From the NCBI GenBank assembly GCA_949126835.1, contig OX421507.1:30573382-30637381 (forward strand): a stretch of DNA of 64,000 nucleotides. The letters are read 5' to 3'. This document shows, piece after piece, positions 10,998 through 23,313 of the stretch. The position numbers were made by a program, and so were the translations under genes. Position 1 is the stretch's first letter. Every line of letters begins with the position of its first letter. The stretch is from Anisus vortex. Its lineage: Eukaryota > Mollusca > Gastropoda > Planorbidae. The notes under the pieces were generated by a model. It was given only the letters and a program-made list of their open reading frames with translations. It was not told the DNA's origin and did no database searches.

Positions 10998-11882
10998 CAG
11001 AGAGAGAAAGAAAGAAAAGAAACACGGAGAGAAAATTAGTTAGAATAAAAAGAGAGAAAGACAAAGAGAGAGATCGAGAGAAAGAAAGAAAGAGAGAGAG
11101 AGAACGAGAGATAGAGAGCAAAAGAAAGCGAGAAAGATAGAGAAAATTAGATAGAAGAAGAAAGAGAGAGAAAGAGTGAGAAAGAAAGAGAGAGAGAGAA
11201 AGAGAGAGAAAGACAGATAACGAGAGAGAGAGAAAGAGAGATTGAGAGAGAGAGAGAAAGGGAGAGAGAAGGGGGAAAGACAGAGAATAAGAGAGAAAGA
11301 AAGAGAGAGAATGAAAGAAAGAGAGAGAAAGAGAGAGAGAGAAGGGGAAAAACAGAGAATGGGAGAGAGAAAGAGAGAAAGAGAGAGAGAAAGAGAGAAA
11401 GAGAGAGATTGAAAGAAAAAGAGAGAATGAGAGAAAGAGAGAGAGAAAGAGAGAAAGAGAGAGAAGGGGAAAGATAGAGAAAGAAAGAAAGAAAGAGAGA
11501 AAGAGTTAGAGAGAAGGGGGAAAGAGAGAGAGAAAGAGAGAAAAAGAGAGAGAAATAAAGAGAGAGGATGAGAGAAAGAGAGAGAGAAAAAGAGAGAATG
11601 AAAGAAAGAGAGAGAGAAAAAGAGAGAAAGAGAGAGAAAGAAAGAAAGAGAGAAAGAGTTAGAGAGAAAGAGAGAAAAAGAGAGAGAAATAAAGAGTGAG
11701 GATGAGAGAAAGAGAAAGAGAGAGAAAGAGAGAGAAGGGGAAAGAGTGAGAAAGAGAGAGAAAGAAAGAAAGAGAGAGAGAGAGAAAGAGAGAGTGAAAG
11801 AGAGAAAGAGAGAAAAAGAGAGAGAAATAAAGAGAGAGGATGAGAGAAAGAGAGAGAAAGAGAGAGAAAAAGAGAGAATGAA

Positions 11883-11913
<31 letters not shown>

Positions 11914-11998
11914 GAAATAAAGAGAGAGGATGAGAGAAAGAGAAAGAGAGAGAAAGAGAGAGAAGGGGAAAGAGTGAGAAAGAGAGAGAAAGAAAGAA

Positions 11999-12029
<31 letters not shown>

Positions 12030-12525
12030 GAGAAAGAGAGAAAAAAAGAGAGAAATAAAGAGAGAGGATGAGAGAAAGAGAGAGAAAGAGAGAGAAAAAG
12101 AGAGAATGAAAGAGAGAGAGAGAAAGAGAGAGAATGAGAGAAAGAGAGAAAAAGGGGAGAAATAAAGAGAGAGGATGAGAGAAAGAGAGAGAGAAAGAGA
12201 GAAAGAGAGAGAAGGGGAAAGAGAGAGAAAGAAAGAAAGAAAGAAAGAGAGAAAGAGAGAAAGAGTTAGAGAGAAGGGGAAAGAAAGAGAGAGAATGAGA
12301 GAAAGAGAGAGAGAAAGAAATAAAGAGAGAGAAAGAGAGAGAAATGGAGAGAGAGAAAGAGAGGGAATGAGAGACAGAGAGTAAGAGAGAAAGAGAGAAA
12401 GAGAGAGAGAAAAAGAGAGAGAGAGAAAAAGAGAGAGAAAGAGAGAGAGAAAGACAGAGAAAGAGAGGGAAAGAGATAGAAAGAGAGAGAGTGAGAAAGA
12501 GAGAGAGAGAGACAGAGTGAAAGTT
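10998..12525. repeat. 1.5-kb polypurine (GA/GAAA) tract
   Basis: The plus strand is almost entirely A and G for about 1.5 kb, built from gagagaaagaga-type units with rare T or C. It includes a longer internal duplication (the block with gagtgagaaagagagagaaa near 11745 recurs near 11970). Open frames across it are Lys/Arg/Glu artefacts. Confidence 0.95.
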
Positions 12526-13064
12526 AAACAGTTGTATTTAAACTATATAAATGATCAATGTAATACATACCATATAGCCTATATAGAGAGAGATGCTTGC
12601 GCTATTCGACAGATGTAGTTATACTTTATAACGCGATCAATATGAAATCTGGTGAAAGTTTTTGAGAAGTAGGGCTACCAATTTCCTGGGAACGGTTCCG
12701 AAAACTTTCCCCTCCCATCCAAAACTCAGATCCTGTTATAAAAAAAACACTAAAATAGCATCATTGACCACGTACCGCTGTTCTCTATCTAGGTTAACAG
12801 GTCAAAGCTACCTGGACAGGAGGGCTATAATGTAGCCCAATGTGTTGGTTCGACCTTTTCTTTACCCCCCCCCCCTCCAGCACGCTCGTGTATACGGAAG
12901 CACGAGCCAATCCAGAGTTTAAAACTTAGCTGAAAGTACCCGAGGATTGTTTCTCTGTTTTTAACTGTGACTCACTGCTCACCTTTCTGCATTGACACAA
13001 ATCTTTTGACTGATGAAGCAAAAATATAATGGCATATAGATCTATTGGCTTCAAGGAGAAAATA
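12526..13064. other. Intergenic sequence, nothing recognised
   Basis: Moderately AT-rich with a poly-C run near 12867. No coding exon or repeat family was recognised. Confidence 0.4.
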
Positions 13065-13468
13065 TCGTATCAAGAGACAAATTTTTGCCATAGTGATGAA
13101 ATAATAATAATAATACACTTAAACTAATGCTACTGTATCAAGAGACACATTTGGCCATAGTGATGAAATAATAATAATAATACACTTAAACTAATGCTAC
13201 TGTATCAAGAGACACATTTGGCCATAGTGATGAAATAATAATAATAATACACTTAAACTAATGCTACTGTATCAAGAGACACATTTGGCCATAGTGATGA
13301 AATAATAATAATAATACACTTAAACTAATGCTACTGTATCAAGAGACACATTTGGCCATAGTGATGAAATAATAATAATAATACACTTAAACTAATGCTA
13401 CTGTATCAAGAGACACATTTGGCCATAGTGATGAAATAATAATAATACACTTAAACTAATGCTACTGC
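13065..13468. repeat. 67-bp minisatellite
   Basis: Six near-identical copies of a 67-bp unit containing gagacacatttggccatagt, (ATA)n and acacttaaactaatgctact. The last copy has one fewer ATA. High identity implies recent amplification. Confidence 0.92.
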
Positions 13469-13509
13469 CGAAACTTCAAAAAGTTGTATTCCCCCCCCCC
13501 CTCTCTCTC

Positions 13510-13692
13510 CAAGAAATAGATCATGGAATGGGTTGCCCGAACTATTTAGGGGGGGGGGGTTAATTTAATAGTAGGCTATTTAAAAACACTCACCGAAAGG
13601 CAAGACTAGACTCTGACCATGGATGAGCGTAGCACTCAATAATCTACTTTATAGAAGGAGCGTCTCTATGCCTAATATATAAGATAAAGGTA
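13510..13692 (+). pseudogene. LINE 3-prime tail (CR1/jockey-type family)
   Basis: Carries catggaatgggttgcccgaa (WNGLPE-like) and the conserved tail ggatgagcgtagcactcaat through agaaggagcgtctct. Same family as 425-645 and 14160-14625. Confidence 0.65.
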
Positions 13693-13969
13693 TACATAGG
13701 AAACTATACATGTTTATTGAATTAAACACAAAATAACTGAAGGATAATCCTGATTGGACTGCAGTGAAAACGGAATAAGCTTATAATGAAAAATACACAA
13801 TTAAATGTAAATAATGCGTTACTTGCAATCATGTTTCATTTCTGACATTAAATATAGATTTGATAATTTGCAACAATTAATCAAGTTCATTAACATCGTC
13901 TACTTTCTAGACATTTGTTTTCATTGAAAGCAATCTCGCATTAGTTAGACTTAGATTAATGCAACTAAT

Positions 13970-14147
13970 GTCCCTGAATCTACCCAGCTCTGATCTTAGT
14001 TGATACCTGACCTTAGTTGGGGGTAAAGTACAGGCGGATGTGCTTAGTGCTGGCCACACAATCACTTAGTATGCCGTGGTCACAGAAACTGGTAAACTCT
14101 GCTTCATCGGACCTATGGATCAATTTGGTCCGACGAGTACTTTACTG
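13970..14147 (+). mobile_element. SINE, 3-prime part
   Basis: Plus-strand copy lacking the tRNA head. It starts at gtccctgaatctacccagct and runs through gctggccacacaatcac to the tail ggaccaa-like end. Same family as 40845-41110. Confidence 0.7.
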
Positions 14148-14159
14148 TATGTGATCCAC

Positions 14160-14625
14160 CAACTAAAGAAAACATTTTGAAAAATTGGAACAAATTCAGA
14201 AAAGAACTGCAAGGTTCACAACTGACAAGAGTAACACCAATAATTAAATCACTTAACCAAATAACACTAGAGGACAAAAGGGCAAAGAGTAAAGTAGTAA
14301 TAGACCTAATATATAAGATAATACAATTTTAACTTAGAAATTCAACACAATAACAATCTGTTACAATGTTCAGATACAAATAAGCACAAAACACTTTTCT
14401 TATCCCGTATACGAGAACAAATGCATATAAGTACGCTTTCTTCTCTAGTGGCATCTGGGCATGGAATGGGTTGCAAGAACAAACCAGAAAAAACAGTAAC
14501 TTAATTAACATCATTTAAAACACAAATCGAAATGCAATAGACTAGATTCAGACCACGGATGAGCTTAGGACGCAATAATCATCTTTATAGAAGAAGCGTC
14601 TGTAATATATAAGATAATATAATAT
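14160..14625 (+). pseudogene. CR1/jockey-type LINE C-terminus, decayed
   Basis: Translated pieces in shifting frames resemble the LINE C-terminal region (LEQIQKRTARFTTD near 14185; a YAFF..LWNGL-like segment near 14430-14480). They end in the conserved tail at about 14560-14620. Several stops and shifts mark it as dead. This is the longest copy of this family in the window. Confidence 0.65.
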
Positions 14626-14914
14626 TATATAATAATATTATAATGTATTATCTAAAGAAGTAGAAGATCAAATTGTGGCTTTAAAATGTGTTGTCTGAAA
14701 TTACGTTGAGAATTTGGTACAATACATAATGTACTGGAATCCAACAGACATCTATAAATTCCAGATCCAGCAGTCTCAAACTACTGATTTAAACTCATAC
14801 CAAAAGCCGCTACACAGTTCTACCTGTACATTAATATATAAGCACCTAGCCTAGGCCAATAACTGGTTGATGCAGACAAAATATTGTCACAAAATCAACA
14901 ACCACACATGAAAG

Positions 14915-17900
14915 ATATAGATATATATAATATAGATAGATAGATAAATAGATAGATATATAGATTCATATATAGATACATACACATATATATATATTAT
15001 ATAAAGATAGGTATATAGATAGATATAGATAGAAACAGATAGATACAGATAGATACAGATAGATACAGATAGATACAGATAGATACAGATACAGATAGAT
15101 ACAGATAGAAACAGATAGAAACAGATAGATACAGATAGATACAGATAGAAACAGTTAGATACAGATATACAGATAGATACAGATAGATACAGATAGATAC
15201 ATATAAATACAGATAGATACAGATAGATACAGATAGATACATATAGATACAGATAGAAACAGTTAGATACAGATAGATACATATAGATACAGATAGATAC
15301 AGATAGATACAGATAGATACATATAGATACAGATAGATACAGATAGATACAGATAGATACATATAAATACAGATAGATACAGATAGATACAGATAGATAC
15401 ATATAAATACAGATAGATACAGATAGATACAGATAGATACAGATAGATACAGATAGACACAGATAGATACAGATAGATACAGATAGATACAGATAGATAC
15501 AGATAGACACAGATAGATACAGATAGATACAGATAGATACAGATAGAAACAGTTAGATACAGATAGATACATATAGATACAGATAGATACAGATAGAAAC
15601 ATTTAGATACAGATAGATACATATAGATACAGATAGAAACAGATAGATACAGATAGATACAGATAGATACAGATAGACACAGATAGATACAGATAGATAC
15701 AGATAGATACAGATAGACACAGATAGATACAGATAGATACAGATAGATACAGATAGAAACAGTTAGATACAGATAGATACATATAGATACAGATAGATAC
15801 AGATAGAAACATTTAGATACAGATAGATACATATAGATACAGATAGAAACAGATAGATACAGATAGATACAGACATACATATAGATACAGAGAGATACAG
15901 ATAGATACAGATAGATACAGATAGATACAGATAGATAAAGATAGATACAGATAGATACAGATAGATACAGATAGAAACAGTTAGATATAGATAGATACAT
16001 ATAAATACAGATAGATACAGATAGATACAGATAGATACAGATAGATACAGATAGATACAGATAGACACAGATAGATACAGATAGATACAGATAGATACAG
16101 ATAGAAACAGTTAGATACAGATAGATACATATAGATACAGATAGATACAGATAGAAACAGTGAGATACAGATAGATACATATAGATACAGATAGATACAG
16201 ATAGAAACAGTTAGATACAGATAGATACATATAGATACAGATAGAAACAGATAGATACAGATAGATACATATAAATACAGATAGATACAGATAGATACAG
16301 ATAGATACATATAGATACAGATAGATACTGATAGAAACAGTTAGATACAGATAGATACATATAGATACAGATAGATACAGTTAGATACAGTTAGATACAG
16401 ATAGATACAGATAGATACAGAAAGATACAGATAGATACTGATAGATACAGATAGATACAGTTAAATATATATATAAACAGATAGATACAGATAGATACAG
16501 ATAGATACAGATATACGGATAGATACAGATAGATTGAGATAGATACAGATAGACACAGATAGATACAGATAGATACAGATAGATACAGATATGAACAGTT
16601 AGATACAGATAGATACAGATATACGGATAGATACAGATAGATACAGATAGATACATATAAATACAGATAGATACATATAGATACAGATAGATACAGATAG
16701 ATACAGATAGATACAGATAGATACAGATAGAAACAGTTAGATACAGATAGATACATATAGATACAGATAGATACAGATAGAAACAGTTAGATACAGATAG
16801 ATACATATAGATACAGATAGAAACAGATAGATACAGATAGATACAGATATACAGATAGATACAGATAGATACAGATAGATACGGATAGAAACAGATAGAT
16901 ACAGATAGATACAGATAGATACAGATAGAAACAGTTAGATACAGATAGATACATATAAATACAGATAGATACAGATAGATACAGATAGATACATATAGAT
17001 ACAGATAGATACTGATAGAAACAGTTAGATACAGATAGATACATATAGATACAGATAGATACAGTTAGATACAGTTAGATACAGATAGATACAGATAGAT
17101 ACAGATAGATACAGAAAGATACAGATAGATACAGTTAACTATAGATATATACAGATAGATACAGATAGATACAGATAGATACAGATAGATACTGATAGAT
17201 ACAGATAGATACAGATAGATTGAGATAGATTCACTTAGATACAGTTAGATATAGATAGATAAGGATAGATACAGTTAGATACATATAGATACAGATAGAT
17301 AAAGATAGATACCGATAGATACAGATAGATGCAGTTAAATATAGATATATACAGATAGATACAGATAGATACAGATAGATACAGATAGAAACAGTTAGAT
17401 ATAGATAGATAGACCTACAATTAGATAAAGATAGATACCGATAGATACAGATAGATGTAGATAGATACGGATAGATACAGATAGATACAGATAGATTCAC
17501 TTAGATACAGTTAGATACAGAGAGATACAGATAGATACAAATAGATACTGATAGATACAGATAGATACAGATAGATTCAGATAGATTCACTTAGATACAG
17601 TTAGATATAGATAGATACGGATAGATTCTGATAGATACAGTTAGATACAAATAGATATAGATATATACAGATAGATACAGATAGATACAGAGAGATACAG
17701 ATAGATATAGAAAGATACAGATAGATACAGATAGATACAGATAGAAACAGATAGATACAGTTAGAAATATATATACAGATAGATACAGATAGATACCGAT
17801 AGATACAGATAGATACAGTTATATATATACAGATAGATACAGATAGATACCGATAGATACAGATAGATAAAGTTAGATATAGATATATACAGATAGATAC

Positions 17901-18243
17901 AGATAGATACAGTTAGAAATATATAGGCCTATACAGATAGATACTGTAAGATACCGACAGATAGGGGCCTACTGTTAGATATAGATAGATACAGATAGAT
18001 AGGTCTATAGATAAATATATATAGATAGATGGATGGATAGATATAGATAAATAGGTATAGATAGGCATATAGATAGGTTTATTATAATATAGATAGATAG
18101 TTATAGATAGATATATAGATAGTTATAAATAAATATATAGATAGATGTATAGATAGATATATAGATATATATATAGTTAGATATATAGATAGATATATAA
18201 ATAGATATATAGATAGATATATAGATATATATAGATAGATAGA
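14915..18243. repeat. 3.3-kb GATA-type satellite (10-bp unit)
   Basis: Hundreds of copies of the decamer cagatagata (two GATA plus CA), with variants such as catatagata, cagttagata and cagatagaaa that recur in larger blocks. Flanks decay to plain (GATA)n and (TATAGA)n. Long minus-strand frames reading YLYLSVSICI are repeat artefacts. Confidence 0.97.
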
Positions 18244-18615
18244 TGCGGCTGGGTAAATATGGCAACGGCAAAAATGTTGTGTGTAATAACATACTCAGGG
18301 TCTCAAAATCATAAGAACAGCTAAATACACACAGGTATAAGGCCATTACCTAAGTAGGCTATACGTCTATTAGATCGAGTCGGCGTTCATTAACGATTTA
18401 TGGTAGTTCAGAAAATTTACATTAGCCTTGAAGAGTTAATGGGTATCAGATATTGATTCAACTATTGGGGTTTGCCTTAAAAAAAACAATGCACGTAGAC
18501 CAAAAAAAAACAGGTTTGTTATGTATTTAATAGAAGGGAGAGTGAAGGAAAGAAGAAGAGCTTTCCTTTTTTGTTTTTAGTTTTTATACCTACCGAAATG
18601 ATCGAGTAAAAATTA

Positions 18616-18617
<2 letters not shown>

Positions 18618-18672
<55 letters not shown>
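18618..18672. repeat. (GA)n microsatellite
   Basis: About 27 GA dinucleotides with one AAA interruption. Confidence 0.9.
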
Positions 18673-18673
<1 letters not shown>

Positions 18674-18850
18674 TGCCCGCTGCCTGCGAACGTTTTGAGA
18701 AATAGGGACAGACGGCAGAGATGGTCTATTTTTAGCCCGGACACGCGTATTGAATTGCGTATTGAATTGCGTCATTTTAAAAGCATGATCCAAATTTACT
18801 TACTCTCCTAACCGAATGGTAATGAATTCAAAATTAATAGGCGTGCTTAT

Positions 18851-19900
18851 CACTGATCTATAATTTATAGATCAGTGCGTGCTGTTGACATAATCGGGAC
18901 GTAAATAAAACAAAATGATGGGTTTTCCCCGCCAAAGTTCCGGACAGCCAAAATAGGCAATAAGATATCAACGAATCTGAGATTTTAATTATTTATTTTT
19001 TCTTATTTGTAACTTTTTGTGTGTCCGTATAACTGTGTCGACTTATCACTGGTCTATAAAAAGAATGGTTTGGGCCAGAGAACTAGATAGTCTTGAAGCC
19101 AAAATTAAATAGATTAGATTTCCTAAACACTGACCTGTAAATACATAGACTTCCTTATCGCATAGAAGTGTTCTAAGTCACTGATCTCTAAAAAAAAATG
19201 GATTAAGTAACATTCTTGAGGAAATTTCCGCCATTTTGTTTATGCTGTCACTGATTAATATATAATATATATAATTACCGTGAGTTTGTTTATTTATTTA
19301 GATGTTTGTTTCTGCTCTATATTCTCCTAAGCCGTTTGACTAATCGGGTTAAAAGTTAAATGTATAAATTGGAAACGTCCTCCAAAATAATTTTTTTTTT
19401 TTTTTTTACAATATTGCTTATTCGTTATTTTATTTTTTTAAATAAACTTAGACCTATTACGAATCACCATATGTTAAGGTTATACAATGGGCGCAGTTTC
19501 CCTTTGAAATTCTTTCAAATTTAGTGTGTGTTCGGGACCGGGTTTTTCCGTACTGCGAAATATTGCTGTCTACTTTTTTTATTATTAACTTTTTATTGTT
19601 TGGTATTTGTTTTCTTTTGATCGTATTATTGTTAGTTTTATATTATTAATAAGAAGTCAGAAGCTTGACAGCAACAATCCATTTGCATATTGTGTAAAAT
19701 GGCAGCAAACTAGATTCCGTTCCGATCTATTTATAGATCAGTGGCATAGTAGGCCTAAGTTTTAGACACAATTTTGTTTATATCGGTAAGTGCAGTGGAA
19801 AATGTTAGTTTTTCCTTTCTTCTATAGATCAGTGCTTTTCTTCACTTTGCTCAAACCAATTTATTAAGAAGGCGCAATCCAGTCTTTTTATAGATCAGTG
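18851..19900. repeat. Cluster of inverted 12-bp motif TATAGATCAGTG
   Basis: A perfect palindrome at 18851-18877 (arms cactgatctata and tatagatcagtg, 3-base spacer) is followed by copies in the cactg orientation at about 19047, 19179 and 19249. Copies in the opposite orientation lie at about 19732, 19823 and 19889. Left copies point one way and right copies the other, like nested ends of small transposons. A diverged copy (tatcgatcagcg) lies at 19975. Confidence 0.7.
19260..19640. repeat. Dispersed repeat, copy 1
   Basis: Contains ctcctaagccgtttgactaa, a taaaagttaaatgtataaat-like word, and further on tttcaaatttagtgtgtgtt and ttttattgtttggtatttgt. The same ordered words recur at 49230-49740, and partly at 63930-64000. 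No coding content was seen; the type is unknown. Confidence 0.6.
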
Positions 19901-19980
19901 GTTCTAAGTATAGATGATTTATTCCTAAAACTCGCTTATATAGATATAAGTGAATAGTGGGCCTAAGCCTACCTATCGAT

Positions 19981-20080
19981 CAGCGGTTCCCAGCCTGTGG
20001 GTCGCGACCCCTTAGGGGGGGGGGGGGGGGTCGAACGACAATTTCACGGGGGTCGCCTAAGACCATCGAAAAACATACAT
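19981..20080 (+). mobile_element. hAT terminus of SPIN/URR type
   Basis: Begins exactly at cagcggttcccagcctgtgg, followed by gtcgcgacccctt, a G run, gtcgaacgac and ggtcgcctaagaccatcg. From memory this matches the 5-prime end of the SPIN/URR1 group of hAT elements known in vertebrates. No matching right end was found, so this is probably a truncated copy. The G run (about 16 bases) may be an expansion. Confidence 0.6.
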
Positions 20081-20309
20081 TTTTGATATTTTCGATAAGC
20101 TTATACTTTTTTTTGACGAAGACTGCTTGAAGCTGGCTTTTCCAGCTTTTTGGTTATCACAAGTAGACAAGTAGACTATGTTGTTAAAGATGATCTTCCT
20201 TGTGCTCTTACAAGGCCCGAGAATTTTTGATGCGATGAGAAAGACACAATCTCAACCTTAGCACTGACGTTTGTGTTGTAATTATAAAATATATAGGCCT
20301 ATCTCACAA

Positions 20310-23300
20310 TGCAACTGGTTTTTAGGCGCCAGTGGTCCGCCTTTCACCCCTTCTCCTGTTAGTTAGGAACGTCTTCGCCGGACTTATTTTCAAGTCACTG
20401 GTGAAGGCCAGGAGCTGGATTCGGCTGTCAGAGGCAATTAGAGACGCAAGCCATTGGAGCATTTCATGAGATGAGGGAGCTTATCCACGCATCCACCCCG
20501 GCTAGTTGCTTATCCACGCATCCACCCCGGCTAGTTGCCGTTGCTTCGGGCAGATAGGGCTCGTCAGCCGTGGTTGGCTGCTCATCTAGGAGAAGGAAAA
20601 CTCTGACTTCAAACCTCCGCTGCCTTGCGGCTACACTCATTCCTAAGAAAGGCTAGGGGAGTAAACCTCGATCACAAATCAGGAGACGGAATCCCTAAGG
20701 CAGTCTGGCGTTGCCTGCAACGTCCCTCTGGCAATTCCTGCGATGCAGCTGATACCAAGTTGTACTGGCTCCGCCTTTCCCTTGGACCCATCAGCTGAGT
20801 TGAGAGAGGGAGTCTGCTGCATGGGCAACAGCTTATTCTCTACATCACCTGCCCAGGCCTGTGCCCTGGAGAGGACACTCCAGCTTCGCCTCACAGCGTC
20901 GACACAACACGGGAAGCAGTAGTTACCGGTTATAAGCCACCCGCTCAATGGGCGTAGAGCTGGAGCCAGGGACTGCTTCAGACGGTGGGAGAGATGACAA
21001 TGTCTCATTGGACAGCTACCGCCCGCCTCAAGCTGGGCAGCCCCCAGTCACTTATGTGCTATCCCGTCACAGTTTGCCTGCCTTACTGGGTGCGTAGGGC
21101 TTAGGGCACGCACATGCCCGACAAGTGGACTGCAACTCATGCACCAAGCAATAAAATAAAAACAAACTGGGGAGCTGGAATGTACGGACACTGACTCCCG
21201 GGCTGTCACACAACCTTCAAGACATCAGCGACGCTCAGAAAACATCAGTTATCAACGACGAACTCGTAAGGCTACGGGTCGACATAGCCACTTTACAAGA
21301 GACACGGCTGCCAGGTTCCGGGTCCCTAAGAGAAAGATACTTCACGTTTTGCTGGCAAGGTAAAAGTGGGGAAGAAGTCAGAGAATACGGCGTTGGATTT
21401 TCTGTCCGGAAGTCCCTCTTGGGGATGATAGTACTCTGCCAACAGGGAACTGAAAGACTACTTTCACTCCGCCTCCACACCTCAACAGGGCCCGCCAACC
21501 TAATCAGTGCATGCGCACCAACTCTCGGCGCCACCACGCACACCAAAGATGAGTTCTATGACCAGCTGGACTCACTGCTAGGCAAAATCCCCAAAGATGA
21601 GCATTTGATATTATTGGGCGACTTGAATGCTAGGGTGGGTGCTGACTACATGGTCCTCCTGTTTGGGAAGATTCGGCACGGGAAAAATGAACAAAAACGG
21701 ACAGAGACTCTGGGAACTGAGTTCTTATCATGATCTATGCATCACCAACACTTTCTTTCAGACATAGGGTAACATGGAGACATCCCCGCTTTAACCACTG
21801 GCACCAGCTGGACCTGATCATCACCAGGCGTTCCGCAATGGAGCAGGTTCTTCTCACTCGCACCTTCCATAGTGCAGACTGCAACACTGACCACTCACTA
21901 GTGTGTTGCAAGATGAGATTGCTGCCCAAGAAAATCCACCGATCCAGGCCAGAAGGCAGACCCCCCATTGATGTGAGGAAGACATATCACCCAGACAGGA
22001 AAACAGAGTTCACGCAAGCTCTATCGAACTCACTAGACACTGATCTCCCTGGCTTGAGTGCCAAAGAAATGTGGGACTACCTCAGCAAAACAATACACAG
22101 CACAGCCATGCAGGTCTTTGGAAGAAAAAAGACAAAAAAACAATGACTGGTTCGAGGCCAACTCAGCCACGCTCACCCCCGCCCTAGAAGAAAGACGAAG
22201 TGCTCATAAAAAATACAAGCATTCCCCCAATCAACAGACACTGCAGGCATATAGATCAGCCAGGAGCAGGGTTCAGAGGCTAGCAAGGCAGAGCGCAAAT
22301 GACTACTGGCTTCAACTATGCCAGAGCATTCAGCTATCGGCTGACACTGGAAACATAAGAGGCATGTACGATGGCATAAAAAGGGTCATGGGTCCTACCA
22401 AGAAGGTCACAGCCCCACTGAAGTCTTCAACAGGCGAGATAATTCATGACAAGAGCAAACAGATGGACAGATGGGTGGAACACTACTCAGAGTTGTACTC
22501 CAGGCAAAATCACATCACACAAGAGGCCATCGATGCTATCCAAAGTCTTCCCCTCATGACAGAACTGGATGACATACCTACCTTGGCAGAGCTAAAAGAA
22601 GCTATCCAGCGATTACAAATAGCAAAGGCTCCAGGTCAAGACGGTATCCCACCAGAGGTCATCAAGTGTGGCAGCAGCGTATTAATGGAGGACCTGCGCG
22701 GTCTCCTCTGCCAGTGCTGGGAAGAAGGAGCAGTACCCGAGGACATGAGAAATGCCAACATAATTACCCTGTATAAAAATAAGGGAGATAGAAGTGACTG
22801 TAATAATTAATTTCCCTCCTCGGTATTGTGGGAAAGGTCTTTGCTAGTGTTGTTCTAAAGAAACTGCAAAAGCTCGCTGAGAGAGTTTATCCCAAATCAC
22901 AGTGCGGATTCCGAGCAGACAGGTCCACAATCGATATGATCTTCACACTAAGACAACTCCAAGCAAAGTGCCGAGAGCTACATATGCCTCTCTATCTGGC
23001 TTTCATTGATCTGACAAAGGCTTTCGACCTGGTCAGCAGAGATGGACTCTTTACAGTCTTGGCAAAAGTTGGCGCCCACCAAAACTGCTGAAGATAATAC
23101 AATCATTCCATGGTGGAATGAAAGGCACAGTGCAGTATGACGGATCAACTTCGGCGGCATATTTGACATCCTCAGTGGAGTCAAACAGGGTTGTGTCCTT
23201 GCCCCAACACTCTTTGGCATCTTTTTTGCCAGTCTGTTGAGACATGCCTTTGGAACTTCAACCGAGGAGGTTTATCTACACACCCGTTCTGATGGTAAAC

Positions 23301-23313
23301 TATTCACCCTGGC
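20310..23313 (+). pseudogene. LINE with leader, endonuclease and part of RT; truncated
   Basis: A GC-rich leader (about 20310-21170, with a 29-bp tandem duplication at 20479-20536) precedes a broken ORF. Endonuclease motifs: WNVRTL (21179), QETRL (21299), LLGDLNARVG (21613) and TDHSLV (21890). RT motifs: APGQDGIPPEVIK (22630), SQCGFRADRST, FIDLTKAFD (23004) and VKQGCVLAPTLFG (23178). Frameshifts near 21725, 22135, 22805 and 23090 inactivate it. The sequence stops before the FADD box and runs directly into a 31-bp minisatellite. Same family as 9050-10382 and 36207-36843. Its GC content contrasts with its surroundings. Confidence 0.9.

Noticed and set aside
11746..12384. Plus-strand Lys/Arg/Glu frames of 69-139 codons
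   Set aside because: Pure products of the polypurine tract.
14887..17500. Many long minus-strand frames reading YLYLSVSICI
   Set aside because: Translations of the GATA decamer array; no independent coding signal.
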